The notes beneath the pieces are model-generated. The model had not been told where the DNA came from and did not search any database. It saw only the letters and a list, made by a program, of their open reading frames with translations. DNA of 64,000 bases from Constantimarinum furrinae. Its GTDB lineage: Bacteria > Bacteroidota > Bacteroidia > Flavobacteriales > Flavobacteriaceae. The stretch covers positions 1,798,001 to 1,862,000 of the forward strand of contig NZ_CP052909.1 in assembly GCF_014295415.1 (NCBI RefSeq). The letters are read 5' to 3'. The translations under genes were made by a program, and so were the position numbers. How positions within the stretch are numbered: the first letter of the stretch is position 1; every line of letters starts with the position of its first letter. This document shows positions 52,701-61,925 of this stretch, piece after piece.

Positions 52701-53162
52701 TTATTTATTTTCTGAAATTTTTTCTTTGAGAGCATCAATTTCTTCCTGCTGCTGAAGGGTATAGAGCGTAAGTTCCTCGATCTTCTGAAGCAATATCAGG
52801 TTCATTTTCTTTAATGATATTCCGTCTTCCTGCATTTGTTGAGCCGAAGGAACATCGGGTAAATGATGATTTAATTTAATATACGAAGCCAGTTGAGACA
52901 AGGACAACATTTGGTAATCGGGGTTTAATAAGGAAGTTCCTTTATAAAAATGTTCAAAGACATAGTCGGGTGCTACAGCGCCGTCTAGATCTACCAGAAC
53001 CTCCTGAGTATGGATCTTTCCTTTAACCGTGAGCATTTCGTCGGGTGCTTTGGTGCCAATCCCGATCTTTCCGTCTTTTTCTGAAAGATTCTTAAATGGA
53101 TTTCGTTGTGCGGATACACTAACAGTGAGTAATACAAGCGTTATAAAAAGCAAATGTTTCAT
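52701..53162 (-). CDS. Exported tail-fibre-like protein with coiled coil
   Basis: This 153-residue protein has a signal peptide (ending VSVSA), GKIGIGTKAPDEMLTVKGKIHTQEV as the tail-fibre-like motif, HHLPDVPSAQQM of the peptidase-S74-neighbouring region, and a C-terminal coiled coil (KMNLILLQKIEELTLYTL onward). Such proteins are common in Flavobacteria and are thought to be surface or extracellular. No chaperone domain is present. Function unknown. Confidence 0.82.
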   Translation of the reverse strand: MKHLLFITLVLLTVSVSAQRNPFKNLSEKDGKIGIGTKAPDEMLTVKGKIHTQEVLVDLDGAVAPDYVFEHFYKGTSLLNPDYQMLSLSQLASYIKLNHHLPDVPSAQQMQEDGISLKKMNLILLQKIEELTLYTLQQQEEIDALKEKISENK

Positions 53163-53371
53163 GGCAAACTATTTAATTTGAAGTACAGCATTAAAAATAA
53201 GGTATTTTAATCGGGAATTACAATTAAGAAGTATATCTCTTTAAAAACATACTTAGCCATTAATTATTGCGTTACTATGAAAGGACGCTATAGTAGCCGG
53301 GATATGACAGATGTTAACAAATATCGGCACACTTTATGTTGATGGAAATGTTAAAAACTTATTGGCGCTAG

Positions 53372-53402
53372 CGTGCCTACTTTAACAGATACTATAATTT
53401 TG
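53372..53402 (+). promoter_or_regulatory. Promoter of TPR/TonB-barrel operon
   Basis: TTG (53372-53374), 20 bases, then TAATTTTG (53395-53402), a perfect match to the Bacteroidota form. The ATG is 24 bp downstream. Confidence 0.75.
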
Positions 53403-53426
53403 TAGCTACAAAAAACCTCAAACGAA

Positions 53427-56400
53427 ATGATGAAGAACCTCTTAACCGTTTCCCTTTTCCTACTTATCAGTTTTACTTCTTTTTCCCAGCAAACCGCTGT
53501 CTTTACCAACGATCTTGTCGAGTATAACAAGGCCATCGAATTGTACAATAACAATCAGTTTTTGGCGGCTCAGTCGTTGTTTACCAGTTTAAAGGATAAA
53601 AGCAATGATGAAAGCGTAAAAGGGGATTGTGCCTATTATATTGCTAATTGTGCCGTAAGACTAAATCAGCAGAATGCCGATCAGTTAATGGAAGAATTCG
53701 TGGAAGAATATCCAACCTCCATAAAACGGAACGATGCTTACATAAATGTAGCCAATTACTATTTCGAGAATGGTAAATATTCATATGCCCGAAAATGGTA
53801 TGATAAGGTCGATGAAAGCAGTCTTGGACGATCCGAAATGGAACGATACAACTTCAACAACGGCTATGCTTATTTTAAGAACAAGCGCTACAACGAGGCG
53901 AAAAAATATTTTAATCGGGTGAGCAATTCCCAAAAATACGGCTCTCAGGCCAAGTATTATCTTGGTTTTATCGCCTATGAGGGAGACGATTATCAGGAAG
54001 CTAACGAACTTTTCGAAGAGGTAAAGGATGAAGAGCGTTATGCCGAAGGATTGAGTTACTATCAGGCCGATATGAACTTTAAACTCGGTAATTTTCAGAA
54101 GGCCATCGATATGGGGAAGGAGCAATACGACAATTCAAGTCCGCAAGAAAAAAGCGAGCTTTCAAAGATCATTGGCGAGAGCTATTTCAACCTGGAGCAA
54201 TACGCAGAAGCCATCCCATATTTACGCGAGTACAAGGGAAAACGTGGGAAGTGGAACAACACCGATTATTATTTATTGGGTTACGCTTACTACAAACAGG
54301 GTGATTACGAAAGTGCGATAGGGGAATTTAATAAGATCGTAGACGGAAGAAACGCCGTTGCACAGAATGCCTACTATCATCTGGCCGAAAGTTATCTGAA
54401 ACTCGATCAAAAACAACAGGCATTAAATGCCTTTAAGAATGCTTCAGAAATGGATTTCAGTCTGGAAATTCAGGAAGATGCATGGCTTAACTACGCCAAA
54501 CTCAGTTACGAGATCGGGAACAGCTACCAGAGTGTTCCGCAGGTATTGCAATCCTTTATTGAGAAGTATCCTAAAAACAAGAACAATGAGGCTTTAAAGG
54601 ATTTGTTGATCGATTCGTATATCACATCAAAGAATTACAAGGCAGCTATGGAGTTACTCGAAAATAATAAGTCTTTCGAGAATAAGCTGGCCTACCAAAA
54701 GGTGGCATTTTTCCGTGGGATTGAATTGTACAACGAAGGAAATTATACCGAAGCCAAAGAGTTTTTGAACAAGTCTTTAAAAGAACCCCGGGATGCTAAT
54801 TATACGGCTCGTGCGACCTATTGGAAGGCCGAAAGCGATTATAACCTCTCCAACTTTGACGAGGCGCTTATAGGTTACAAGCAGTTTTTACAACTCCCTA
54901 ATGCAGCTATTACGCCCGAAGCAAAAAACAGCAAGTACAATCTGGGATATACCCATTTTAAACTGAAAAACTACAACGAAGCGATTTCCAGCTTTAAAGG
55001 ATATGTAGAATCCTCGTCGGCTTCGGGGGCGAGAAAACAGGACGCATATCTAAGACTTGGTGACAGTTATTTTGTCACGAGTCAGTATTGGCCGGCCATG
55101 GACAACTACAACCTTGCGATTGAACTGGGAACTGCCGATGAGGATTATGCGGCATTTCAGAAAGCGATTAGCTACGGCTTTGTTGATAAAACCGGTAAAA
55201 AAATAGAAGGACTACAAAGTTTTTCGGCTAAATACCCCAAGTCACTTTATAAGGATGACGCCTTGTATGAACTTGGAAATACCTATGTAGCACAGGATCA
55301 GACGGCTAGTGGGATTGAAGCGTATGACAAGCTGATTCGGGAAAATCCTAAGAGTAGTTACGTGTCACGGTCGATGCTGAAAAAGGCCCTAATTTTCGAT
55401 AATACCGGAAAAAGTAATGATGCGCTTGCGATCTTTAAGAAGGTGGCGGCCGACTATCCGTCTACTCCCGAAGCCTTACAAGCGGTAGCTTCGGCCAAGA
55501 TCATTTATATAGATCAGGGGCGGGTCGATGAGTATGCTCGATGGGTGAGCGCACTCGATTTTGTGGATGTTGGTGATGAGGAACTGGATGATGCTACCTA
55601 TCAGGCAGCAGAACAACCTTATCTGGAAAACAAGGAGCAGCAGGCAATAACTCGTTTTGAAGGGTATCTTCAGCAGTTTCCAAATGGAAAGCACGCGCTT
55701 CAGGCACATTTTTATCTTGGACAGCTTTACTTCGGAAAAAATAATTCTGAAAAAGCCATTCCGCATTACAAATTCGTGGTATCCAAAGAGCGAAGTGAAT
55801 TTACCGAGCAAGCACTCGCAAGAATTTCTGAATTATACCTTACCAAAAAGGACTATCAGAATGCGCTAACCTATTTGAAGCGTCTTGAAACGGAAGCCGA
55901 CTTTCCACAGAATATCGTTTTTGCGCAAACCAACAGCATGAAAGCGGCATACGAGCTTAAACAGTATGCAGAAGCCGTAAGTTTTGCAGAAAAAGTCCTT
56001 CAGAACACCAAGATCGACAACAGTATTAAAAGTGATGCTCAGGTGATCATTGCGAGATCGGCCATAAAAACCGGAAATGAAGGAAAAGCAAGAACAGCCT
56101 ATGCCGAAGTTGGTAAGATCGCAACCGGACAATTGGCCGCAGAAGCCCTTTTTTACGATGCCTATTTTAAACATAAGGATGCTAAGTTTGAGGCATCCAA
56201 TACGGCGGTTCAGAAATTGGCTAAGGATTATTCCGGGTATAAATATTTTGGAGCCAAGGGATTAGTGCTTATGGCAAAGAATTTCTATGCACTGGATGAC
56301 GCGTATCAGGCAACCTATATTCTGGAAAGTGTGATCAAGAACTTTACAGATTATCCCGATGTGGTCGATGACGCTAAAGCAGAACTCGCCGTGATCAAAT

Positions 56401-56447
56401 CGGCCGAATCCAAGACCAATTCGTCTGTAGAAACCGACGGAAATTAA
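53427..56447 (+). CDS. Large exported TPR protein
   Basis: This 1006-residue protein has a signal peptide (ending FTSFSQ) and then about 20 tetratricopeptide or Sel1-like repeats nearly to the end (recurring patterns of GYAYFKNKRYNEAKKYFN, GYAYYKQGDYESAIGEFN, GYTHFKLKNYNEAISSFK). The last 60 residues lose the pattern. No other domain is visible. It is followed by an outer-membrane barrel gene, with 82 bp between them, so it may be a periplasmic partner or assembly factor for that barrel. Two adjacent ATG codons start the gene; the first is used here. Confidence 0.92.
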   Translation: MMKNLLTVSLFLLISFTSFSQQTAVFTNDLVEYNKAIELYNNNQFLAAQSLFTSLKDKSNDESVKGDCAYYIANCAVRLNQQNADQLMEEFVEEYPTSIKRNDAYINVANYYFENGKYSYARKWYDKVDESSLGRSEMERYNFNNGYAYFKNKRYNEAKKYFNRVSNSQKYGSQAKYYLGFIAYEGDDYQEANELFEEVKDEERYAEGLSYYQADMNFKLGNFQKAIDMGKEQYDNSSPQEKSELSKIIGESYFNLEQYAEAIPYLREYKGKRGKWNNTDYYLLGYAYYKQGDYESAIGEFNKIVDGRNAVAQNAYYHLAESYLKLDQKQQALNAFKNASEMDFSLEIQEDAWLNYAKLSYEIGNSYQSVPQVLQSFIEKYPKNKNNEALKDLLIDSYITSKNYKAAMELLENNKSFENKLAYQKVAFFRGIELYNEGNYTEAKEFLNKSLKEPRDANYTARATYWKAESDYNLSNFDEALIGYKQFLQLPNAAITPEAKNSKYNLGYTHFKLKNYNEAISSFKGYVESSSASGARKQDAYLRLGDSYFVTSQYWPAMDNYNLAIELGTADEDYAAFQKAISYGFVDKTGKKIEGLQSFSAKYPKSLYKDDALYELGNTYVAQDQTASGIEAYDKLIRENPKSSYVSRSMLKKALIFDNTGKSNDALAIFKKVAADYPSTPEALQAVASAKIIYIDQGRVDEYARWVSALDFVDVGDEELDDATYQAAEQPYLENKEQQAITRFEGYLQQFPNGKHALQAHFYLGQLYFGKNNSEKAIPHYKFVVSKERSEFTEQALARISELYLTKKDYQNALTYLKRLETEADFPQNIVFAQTNSMKAAYELKQYAEAVSFAEKVLQNTKIDNSIKSDAQVIIARSAIKTGNEGKARTAYAEVGKIATGQLAAEALFYDAYFKHKDAKFEASNTAVQKLAKDYSGYKYFGAKGLVLMAKNFYALDDAYQATYILESVIKNFTDYPDVVDDAKAELAVIKSAESKTNSSVETDGN

Positions 56448-56529
56448 TATTCATCAATCAGATTTAAATCTAATATATATGAACATATTGCCCATATGTA
56501 ATTGTAAGCTTTATAGGAATTTAAAAAAT

Positions 56530-58290
56530 ATGCTTAACCTCAATAGTATTGTGAAAAATTATAACAAAAGCGGTATACTGATATTGCTGTTAGTGTTATT
56601 TCAATATTCTGGAGTAATGGCTCAGGAAGAAGATCTGGGCACCGAAGTGGTAAACATTGTAAAACCATATACTCCTACGATCTCCGATGCTTTTAAAGTA
56701 AAAGAAACGCCCGAACTCAACGATTCGTTAACCACTCAGAAAAAAGAAGTGAACTACAATATTTTTTCTGTACCGGTAGCGTCCACGTTTACTCCTGCAA
56801 AGGGAAAGGCGGCTACTGTAGAAAAGGCAAAACCCATAAAATTATACGACAATTATGCGACGCTCGGTTTTGGAAATTATACCAGTATTTTGGGAGAGTT
56901 GTTCAGTAATTTTGATATCAGTCGTACCGATAACGCCGGATTCTTTTTTAAGCACAATTCATCCCAAGGGGATATAGACGGAGTTCGAGTTGAGAATAAA
57001 TACTATGACACCAGTCTCGATGGAAACTACACCAGCAGGCAGCGGGATATGACCTATCGTGCCGAAGCCGGTGTGGAACATCAACTTTTTAACTGGTACG
57101 GAATAAGTCCGAATTACGATACCGTCCCTGATGAATTTATAAATGACTTAGAACTGAAACAAACCTATCTCAGCGGATATGTTGGCGGAAGCATCGCTTT
57201 AGACAATTCCTTTTTTGAGCGTGCTGCGGTACAGGTTCGCTATCTGTCCGATTCGTTCTCTTCTTCAGAATTAAATGTTACCGCCAAACCCGAGTTTTCG
57301 TTTCCCTTAACCGATTTTACCTTAACGGTAGACGGGGAAGTAGATTATTTAAGCGGAAGTTTCGACCGCATGTATTTTAGTGCACAAGGTATCAATTACA
57401 GTGTTCTGAATGCAGGGGTGTCACCTTCCATCGTTTATGTAAATGAAGACCTTACCATTTCACTTGGAGTTGCAGGTTTTATTAGTTTGGATACCGAAAA
57501 CAGCGCTTCCGAATTTAATCTGTATCCGCGAATTAATCTCTCTTATCGACTGGTGGATGAATTGCTTATTGCTTATGCCGGAGCCGACGGCGGATTGCGA
57601 CAGAACACCTATTACAATTTTAAAGAGGAGAATCCCTTTGTGTCGCCTACCTTACAGATCATGCCAACCAGTGAATTATACGATGGATTTGCAGGACTAA
57701 AAGGGAAGTTGTCGAATTCTGTTGGGTATAATGTTCGCGCTTCCTACGGAAAGGAAAATGATAAAGCGCTTTTTGTGATAAATCCCACCTTTCAGGGAAA
57801 TACGCCTACTCAGGGTTATGAGTATGGTAATTCCTTCGGAATTCAATACGACGATGTAAATACCTTATCGCTATTTGGAGAATTGAAAGTTGAAGTATCT
57901 GAAGTATTTTCATTGGGTGTGACCGGAGAATACTTTAGTTATAAGACCGCTAACGAGCTTGAAGCCTGGAACTTACCGGATATCAAAGCTTCTATCTTTA
58001 CCAATTTCAATATCACCGAACAACTCTATGGAGGTGCTTCTATTTTTTATATAGGGGAACGCAAAGCCCAGCCTCTGGTATTCGGACCTTTTATTGAACC
58101 CAATCCGGAAGGGATCACTTTAGACAGCTATCTGGATGCGAATGTACATTTGGGTTATCGAATAAATGATCGCTTATCGGTCTTTGCTAAGGGAAGTAAT
58201 TTGTTGGGTGATAATTACGAAAAGTGGGTTAATTATCCCGTTCAGGGTATACAGGCCTTGTTGGGAGCTACTTATAAGTTCGATTGGTAA
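56530..58290 (+). CDS. TonB-dependent-receptor-like outer membrane barrel
   Basis: This 586-residue protein uses the ATG at 56530, giving a signal-like segment (ILILLLVLFQYSGVMAQ); an upstream ATG at 56479 would add 17 residues. A short periplasmic segment (TEVVNIVKPYTPTISDAFK) precedes alternating beta strands rich in Tyr and Asn, ending ALLGATYKFDW with the terminal aromatic residue expected for BAM substrates. The plug domain with a standard TonB box is not evident, so the classification is a barrel related to TonB receptors rather than a proven transporter. Confidence 0.85.
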   Translation: MLNLNSIVKNYNKSGILILLLVLFQYSGVMAQEEDLGTEVVNIVKPYTPTISDAFKVKETPELNDSLTTQKKEVNYNIFSVPVASTFTPAKGKAATVEKAKPIKLYDNYATLGFGNYTSILGELFSNFDISRTDNAGFFFKHNSSQGDIDGVRVENKYYDTSLDGNYTSRQRDMTYRAEAGVEHQLFNWYGISPNYDTVPDEFINDLELKQTYLSGYVGGSIALDNSFFERAAVQVRYLSDSFSSSELNVTAKPEFSFPLTDFTLTVDGEVDYLSGSFDRMYFSAQGINYSVLNAGVSPSIVYVNEDLTISLGVAGFISLDTENSASEFNLYPRINLSYRLVDELLIAYAGADGGLRQNTYYNFKEENPFVSPTLQIMPTSELYDGFAGLKGKLSNSVGYNVRASYGKENDKALFVINPTFQGNTPTQGYEYGNSFGIQYDDVNTLSLFGELKVEVSEVFSLGVTGEYFSYKTANELEAWNLPDIKASIFTNFNITEQLYGGASIFYIGERKAQPLVFGPFIEPNPEGITLDSYLDANVHLGYRINDRLSVFAKGSNLLGDNYEKWVNYPVQGIQALLGATYKFDW

Positions 58291-58326
58291 TAATTAAAAA
58301 GGCCTATTTTTATAAAAATCATTGAT

Positions 58327-58740
58327 TTGAAAAGATTGCTTGTTATTTTCGGTTTTGCCGTTCTTACCCTTACCACTTCCTGTGTAAAGGATACCTATAA
58401 TTTTGACGATGCATTGAAAGGGAGCTGGAATCTGGTGCAGGTTAGCGGTGGCCTTGCTGGCTTAGATGAGCAGATAGCGCCCGGAAAGGTGTCCTGGACC
58501 TTCGATGGTTCGGGTGAAATTATTGTAAACAATACTGTTGGTGTGAACCAAGGAGGGGTTCTGGAATCGGGAAAATTTGACTATAATGTGATTAACAGTA
58601 ATGGAAATACATTTTTAGTGATTGAAAATAATGAGTTTGGGATTTATACCATACAGAACGGTGAATTGAGAATGGATGAAGCCTTTACTTCAGATGGCGT
58701 AGGAAAACTGGATGGTTTTAAATTATTCTTCCAGCGATAG
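58327..58740 (+). CDS. Lipocalin-like lipoprotein
   Basis: This 137-residue protein starts with TTG at 58327. The signal peptide ends LTLTTSC (lipidated Cys near 19). The rest (ALKGSWNLVQVSGGL, WTFDGSGEIIVNN, NGNTFLVIENNEFGIYTI) matches lipocalin-like/DUF domains common in Bacteroidota lipoproteins. It lies 36 bp after the barrel gene. A terminator hairpin follows. Function unknown. Confidence 0.8.
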   Translation: MKRLLVIFGFAVLTLTTSCVKDTYNFDDALKGSWNLVQVSGGLAGLDEQIAPGKVSWTFDGSGEIIVNNTVGVNQGGVLESGKFDYNVINSNGNTFLVIENNEFGIYTIQNGELRMDEAFTSDGVGKLDGFKLFFQR

Positions 58741-58772
58741 ACTTAGTGACCATTTCAACGTTTTATAAATTG

Positions 58773-58800
58773 GCACACTTAAATAAGTGTGCTTTTCTTA
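58773..58800 (+). terminator. Intrinsic terminator
   Basis: GCACACTT-AAAT-AAGTGTGC followed by TTTTCTTA is a standard hairpin terminator ending the TPR/barrel/lipoprotein group. It also overlaps the upstream in-frame extension of the amidohydrolase gene, supporting the later start at 58823. Confidence 0.8.
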
Positions 58801-58822
58801 TTTTTACCAAAAACCACCCAAG

Positions 58823-60463
58823 ATGAAACACCTTGCTCTTCTACTATGTATATTAGCCACAATCTCTTGTGCTCCTGACAAGACTTCGGCAGATCTTCTC
58901 GTTAAAAACGCGACTATTTATACGGTTAATGCAACCTTCGATACGGCTAATGCCTTTGTCGTTAAAGATGGTAAGATCCTCGAGATAGGTAAAAAGCCCG
59001 AACTCGAACTTAAATACAAAATTAGAGAGACCTATGATGCCAAGGGTCAGACCATTGTTCCCGGATTGATTGATGCTCACGCCCATTTATACAATCTGGG
59101 AGTTACGAAACAGCAGGTTGATCTTGTAGGGACTACCAGTTTCGATGAAGTACTGGAACGGGTGATTGCTTTTCAAAAGGAAAAGAACAGTGCGTTTATT
59201 CTCGGTCGGGGATGGGATCAGAACGATTGGGATATAAAACAATTTCCGAATAAAGAGGCATTGGATTCGTTGTTTCCGGACACGCCGGTCGCACTTACAC
59301 GTATCGACGGACATGCATTACTTGTAAATACCAAAGCGCTGGAATTGGCCGGAATAACTTCAGAAACAAAAATAGATGGAGGAGAAGTCATTCTTGAAAA
59401 CGGTGAACCTTCAGGAATCCTTGTGGATACCCCAATGAAATTGGTGTATGATGTAGTTCCAAAGCGAACCCACGAATTTAATACCACTGCATTAAAAGAT
59501 GCTGAAGCATTATGCGTAGCGATGGGCCTTACCACAGTTAATGATGCCGGACTGGGTAAAAAAATCATCGAACTTATTAATGAACTTCAGGAAAATGAAG
59601 AAATGGATCTAAGAGTGTATGCCATGATAAGTAGTGGTGCACCCGATTTAGATACTATGCTTAAATCGGGTATACTAAAAACCGATCGGCTGAATGTTCG
59701 TTCGGTAAAGGTATATGCCGATGGGGCACTCGGATCTCGTGGCGCTGCTATGAGAGCACCCTATAGTGACCAGCCCGGACATTTTGGAGCTATGATTACC
59801 CCTATGGAAGGTTTGGATTCGTTAGCACGGAAAATTGCGGCTGCTAACTTTCAAATGAACACGCATGCCATTGGAGATTCAGCAAATGTTTCGGTGATTA
59901 GAGCCTATGAAAAAGCGTTGAAAGGGAAGAATGATGCACGTTGGAAAATTGAACACGCTCAAATTGTGAGTCAGGAGGATCTCAATAAATTTTCACGAAA
60001 TATAATTCCTTCGGTACAACCTACTCACGCCACCAGTGACATGTACTGGGCAGAAGACAGGGTGGGGCCGGATCGTATAAAAGGTGGTTATGCCTACAGA
60101 ACATTACTTGACCATGCCGGAATCATTGTCCTGGGTACCGATTTTCCTGTAGAAGCGGTAAATCCCATGCATACCTTCTACTCGGCGGTAGCCAGAAAGG
60201 ATTTGAAAAACTTTCCCGAAGGGGGTTATCGTATGGAAGAGGCACTAACCCGTGAAGAAGCCCTTAAGGGGATGACTATTTGGGCCGCCTTTTCAAATTT
60301 TGAAGAAAACGAGAAAGGCAGTATTGAACCCGGAAAATTTGCAGATTTTGTTGTTCTGGATCGTGACATTATGACCATTCCGGAAGATAGTATTCCGAAG
60401 ACAAAAGTACAAGCGACATTTATTAACGGAAAAAAGGTCTATTCGGTCACCGAAGAAAAATAA
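58823..60463 (+). CDS. Amidohydrolase (YtcJ-like) lipoprotein
   Basis: This 546-residue metal-dependent hydrolase has a lipobox (LATISC, Cys16), GLIDAHAHL with the first metal-binding His pair, LGRGWDQNDW, ADGALGSRGAAM, HAIGD, EHAQIV and LGTDFPVE typical of the amidohydrolase-3/YtcJ family. Family members hydrolyse N-acylated or amide substrates. The envelope location suggests an exogenous substrate. An upstream in-frame Met would precede the lipobox start and overlap the terminator, so it is rejected. Confidence 0.9.
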   Translation: MKHLALLLCILATISCAPDKTSADLLVKNATIYTVNATFDTANAFVVKDGKILEIGKKPELELKYKIRETYDAKGQTIVPGLIDAHAHLYNLGVTKQQVDLVGTTSFDEVLERVIAFQKEKNSAFILGRGWDQNDWDIKQFPNKEALDSLFPDTPVALTRIDGHALLVNTKALELAGITSETKIDGGEVILENGEPSGILVDTPMKLVYDVVPKRTHEFNTTALKDAEALCVAMGLTTVNDAGLGKKIIELINELQENEEMDLRVYAMISSGAPDLDTMLKSGILKTDRLNVRSVKVYADGALGSRGAAMRAPYSDQPGHFGAMITPMEGLDSLARKIAAANFQMNTHAIGDSANVSVIRAYEKALKGKNDARWKIEHAQIVSQEDLNKFSRNIIPSVQPTHATSDMYWAEDRVGPDRIKGGYAYRTLLDHAGIIVLGTDFPVEAVNPMHTFYSAVARKDLKNFPEGGYRMEEALTREEALKGMTIWAAFSNFEENEKGSIEPGKFADFVVLDRDIMTIPEDSIPKTKVQATFINGKKVYSVTEEK

Positions 60464-60501
60464 TAGTGAGTCGTGAGAATTTAGTAGTTGTTCTTATTTT
60501 T

Positions 60502-60571
60502 ACACCTAACACCTAACACCTAACACCTAACACCTAACACCTAACACCTAACACCTAACACCTAACACCTA
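60502..60571. repeat. (ACACCTA)10 perfect heptamer array
   Basis: Ten perfect tandem copies of the 7-mer ACACCTA (TAGGTGT on the other strand) fill the space between the amidohydrolase and archaemetzincin-like genes. Just upstream, 60466-60479 holds two related degenerate heptamers (GTGAGTC, GTGAGAA). The form is telomere-like but in a circular-type bacterial intergenic location. Confidence 0.95.
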
Positions 60572-60576
60572 ATCCA

Positions 60577-61338
60577 TTACTTCCCGCCCTTCGCTTGCAG
60601 ATCGGCAAGGCATAATTCATCCAGAGGAGGTATATCTCCTTTTACCGGATTTGGAATGGTCCCGGGATTTGTACTGGCGAAATACATTAAGCATTCTTCA
60701 ACTACGCAATGTTTGTTATTGTCGGGGTCTTCGTGGTCACTGTGAATATCATCCCCCTGAATGTTCACGAGCCCCAAAAGATGTCCAAATTCATGCCGTA
60801 AGGTAGTGGCTTCCACCAGGAAGAAATCCCCTAAATTCAGGTTTTGTATGGTTTCTTCGTAAATAACGATAGAGGTGTTTTGATACGCAGTACCTAAGGT
60901 AACCGAATTAGCCGTATCATTCGAAGAACTGCCGTTAGCAAAGAACACATAGACCGCTATTTCATCCCCAACGGTATATCGGGTCCTGTTATTGGCTTCA
61001 ATCTCACGAATTTCCTGAATGCTGAATGGCTTCCCCTGGGGGGCGTCGATCACAGTTTCTACTATGGAAATTCCATCAGGTTTGTTGAGTCGGTCGTTTA
61101 AGAAAATTTCAAAACTGTCTATGGTGAGCTGCTGCGGACGATAGCCGTTAGCATAAACAATTTCGACGACAATACTGGTATACTCATCATCCGAAAGTAG
61201 ATCTTCTGCAGACGTTCCCAATGCTTTTAGATTCTCTGCCCTTGGATCTTCCATGGGGCCACCATCATCACTTTTACAGGAAAGAATTAATAAAAAGGAT
61301 AAAAATAAGAGAGCGAATCTTAGCGGGGCTTTTCTCAT
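60577..61338 (-). CDS. Archaemetzincin-like zinc metalloprotease lipoprotein
   Basis: This 253-residue lipoprotein (lipobox ILSC, Cys21) has HEFGHLLGLVN with His182, Glu183 and His186, but the usual third His position is Asn192. HCVVEECLM (His210, Cys211, Cys216, Met218) matches the HC-x4-C-x-M module of archaemetzincins, displaced by an acidic insertion of about 17 residues. His210 may therefore be the third zinc ligand. It is divergent from the DUF2059 gene, and its 3' end abuts the heptamer array. Confidence 0.82.
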   Translation of the reverse strand: MRKAPLRFALLFLSFLLILSCKSDDGGPMEDPRAENLKALGTSAEDLLSDDEYTSIVVEIVYANGYRPQQLTIDSFEIFLNDRLNKPDGISIVETVIDAPQGKPFSIQEIREIEANNRTRYTVGDEIAVYVFFANGSSSNDTANSVTLGTAYQNTSIVIYEETIQNLNLGDFFLVEATTLRHEFGHLLGLVNIQGDDIHSDHEDPDNNKHCVVEECLMYFASTNPGTIPNPVKGDIPPLDELCLADLQAKGGK

Positions 61339-61343
61339 AGTAT

Positions 61344-61351
61344 TATTTTTG
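61344..61351 (+). promoter_or_regulatory. DUF2059 gene promoter element
   Basis: TATTTTTG matches TAnnTTTG and lies 34 bp upstream of the ATG at 61386. No good TTG is at -33. Confidence 0.45.
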
Positions 61352-61385
61352 TATTTTTAGCAAACATAACTTTTAATTGGGCATT

Positions 61386-61925
61386 ATGAAAATTGGATAT
61401 TTATTTTTAACGCTTTTTTTGGCGATTTGTTTTTCAACTTCGGCGCAGTCTGATGCGTTCGAGGCGGGGATCATTAATTATTTAGACAATAGTGGAATTC
61501 GCGCCCAATATGACCAAGCTTATGAAGAAATGTTCCTGGTTCTTGCAAAAAATTTCAGAAATACAGAGATCATGGAAGAAGATTGGACTACCATTCGCGA
61601 AGACAAGGACAAAACGATCGATCAGGCAATGGTCTTACTCACTTCAGCGTATAAAAAGCACTTTTCCAAAGAGGATATTGCTGCAATGACCGACTTTTAC
61701 GGTAGTGAGGCAGCAAAACAACAGCGACAGGACCCAACTGCTCTAACTGTAGCGCAGCAGGAGGAGATCAACGGTTTTTACGATGGAAAGGTTGGGCAAA
61801 AAATAGAAAATGCTAAGACTGTGTTGGCTTCAGACCTTACCAGGATCTCGGAACAATGGGCAAGAGAACTTTTTGGATCAAAAATGACCCAATTGGTTAA
61901 GATGGGCTATCGCAATCAACAGTAA
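61386..61925 (+). CDS. DUF2059 family exported protein
   Basis: This 179-residue protein starts at MKIGYLFLTLFLAICFSTSAQ, a signal peptide. It has a helical DUF2059 domain (YKKHFSKEDIAAMTDFYGSEAAKQQRQ). A TTG 9 bp upstream could extend it but adds nothing. The last 29 bp overlap the convergent methyltransferase gene. DUF2059 function is not known. Confidence 0.88.
   Translation: MKIGYLFLTLFLAICFSTSAQSDAFEAGIINYLDNSGIRAQYDQAYEEMFLVLAKNFRNTEIMEEDWTTIREDKDKTIDQAMVLLTSAYKKHFSKEDIAAMTDFYGSEAAKQQRQDPTALTVAQQEEINGFYDGKVGQKIENAKTVLASDLTRISEQWARELFGSKMTQLVKMGYRNQQ

Noticed and set aside
60502-60571. CRISPR array or telomere
   Set aside because: Units are 7 bp with no spacers and no cas genes. A telomere would need a replicon end, and coding genes continue on both sides.
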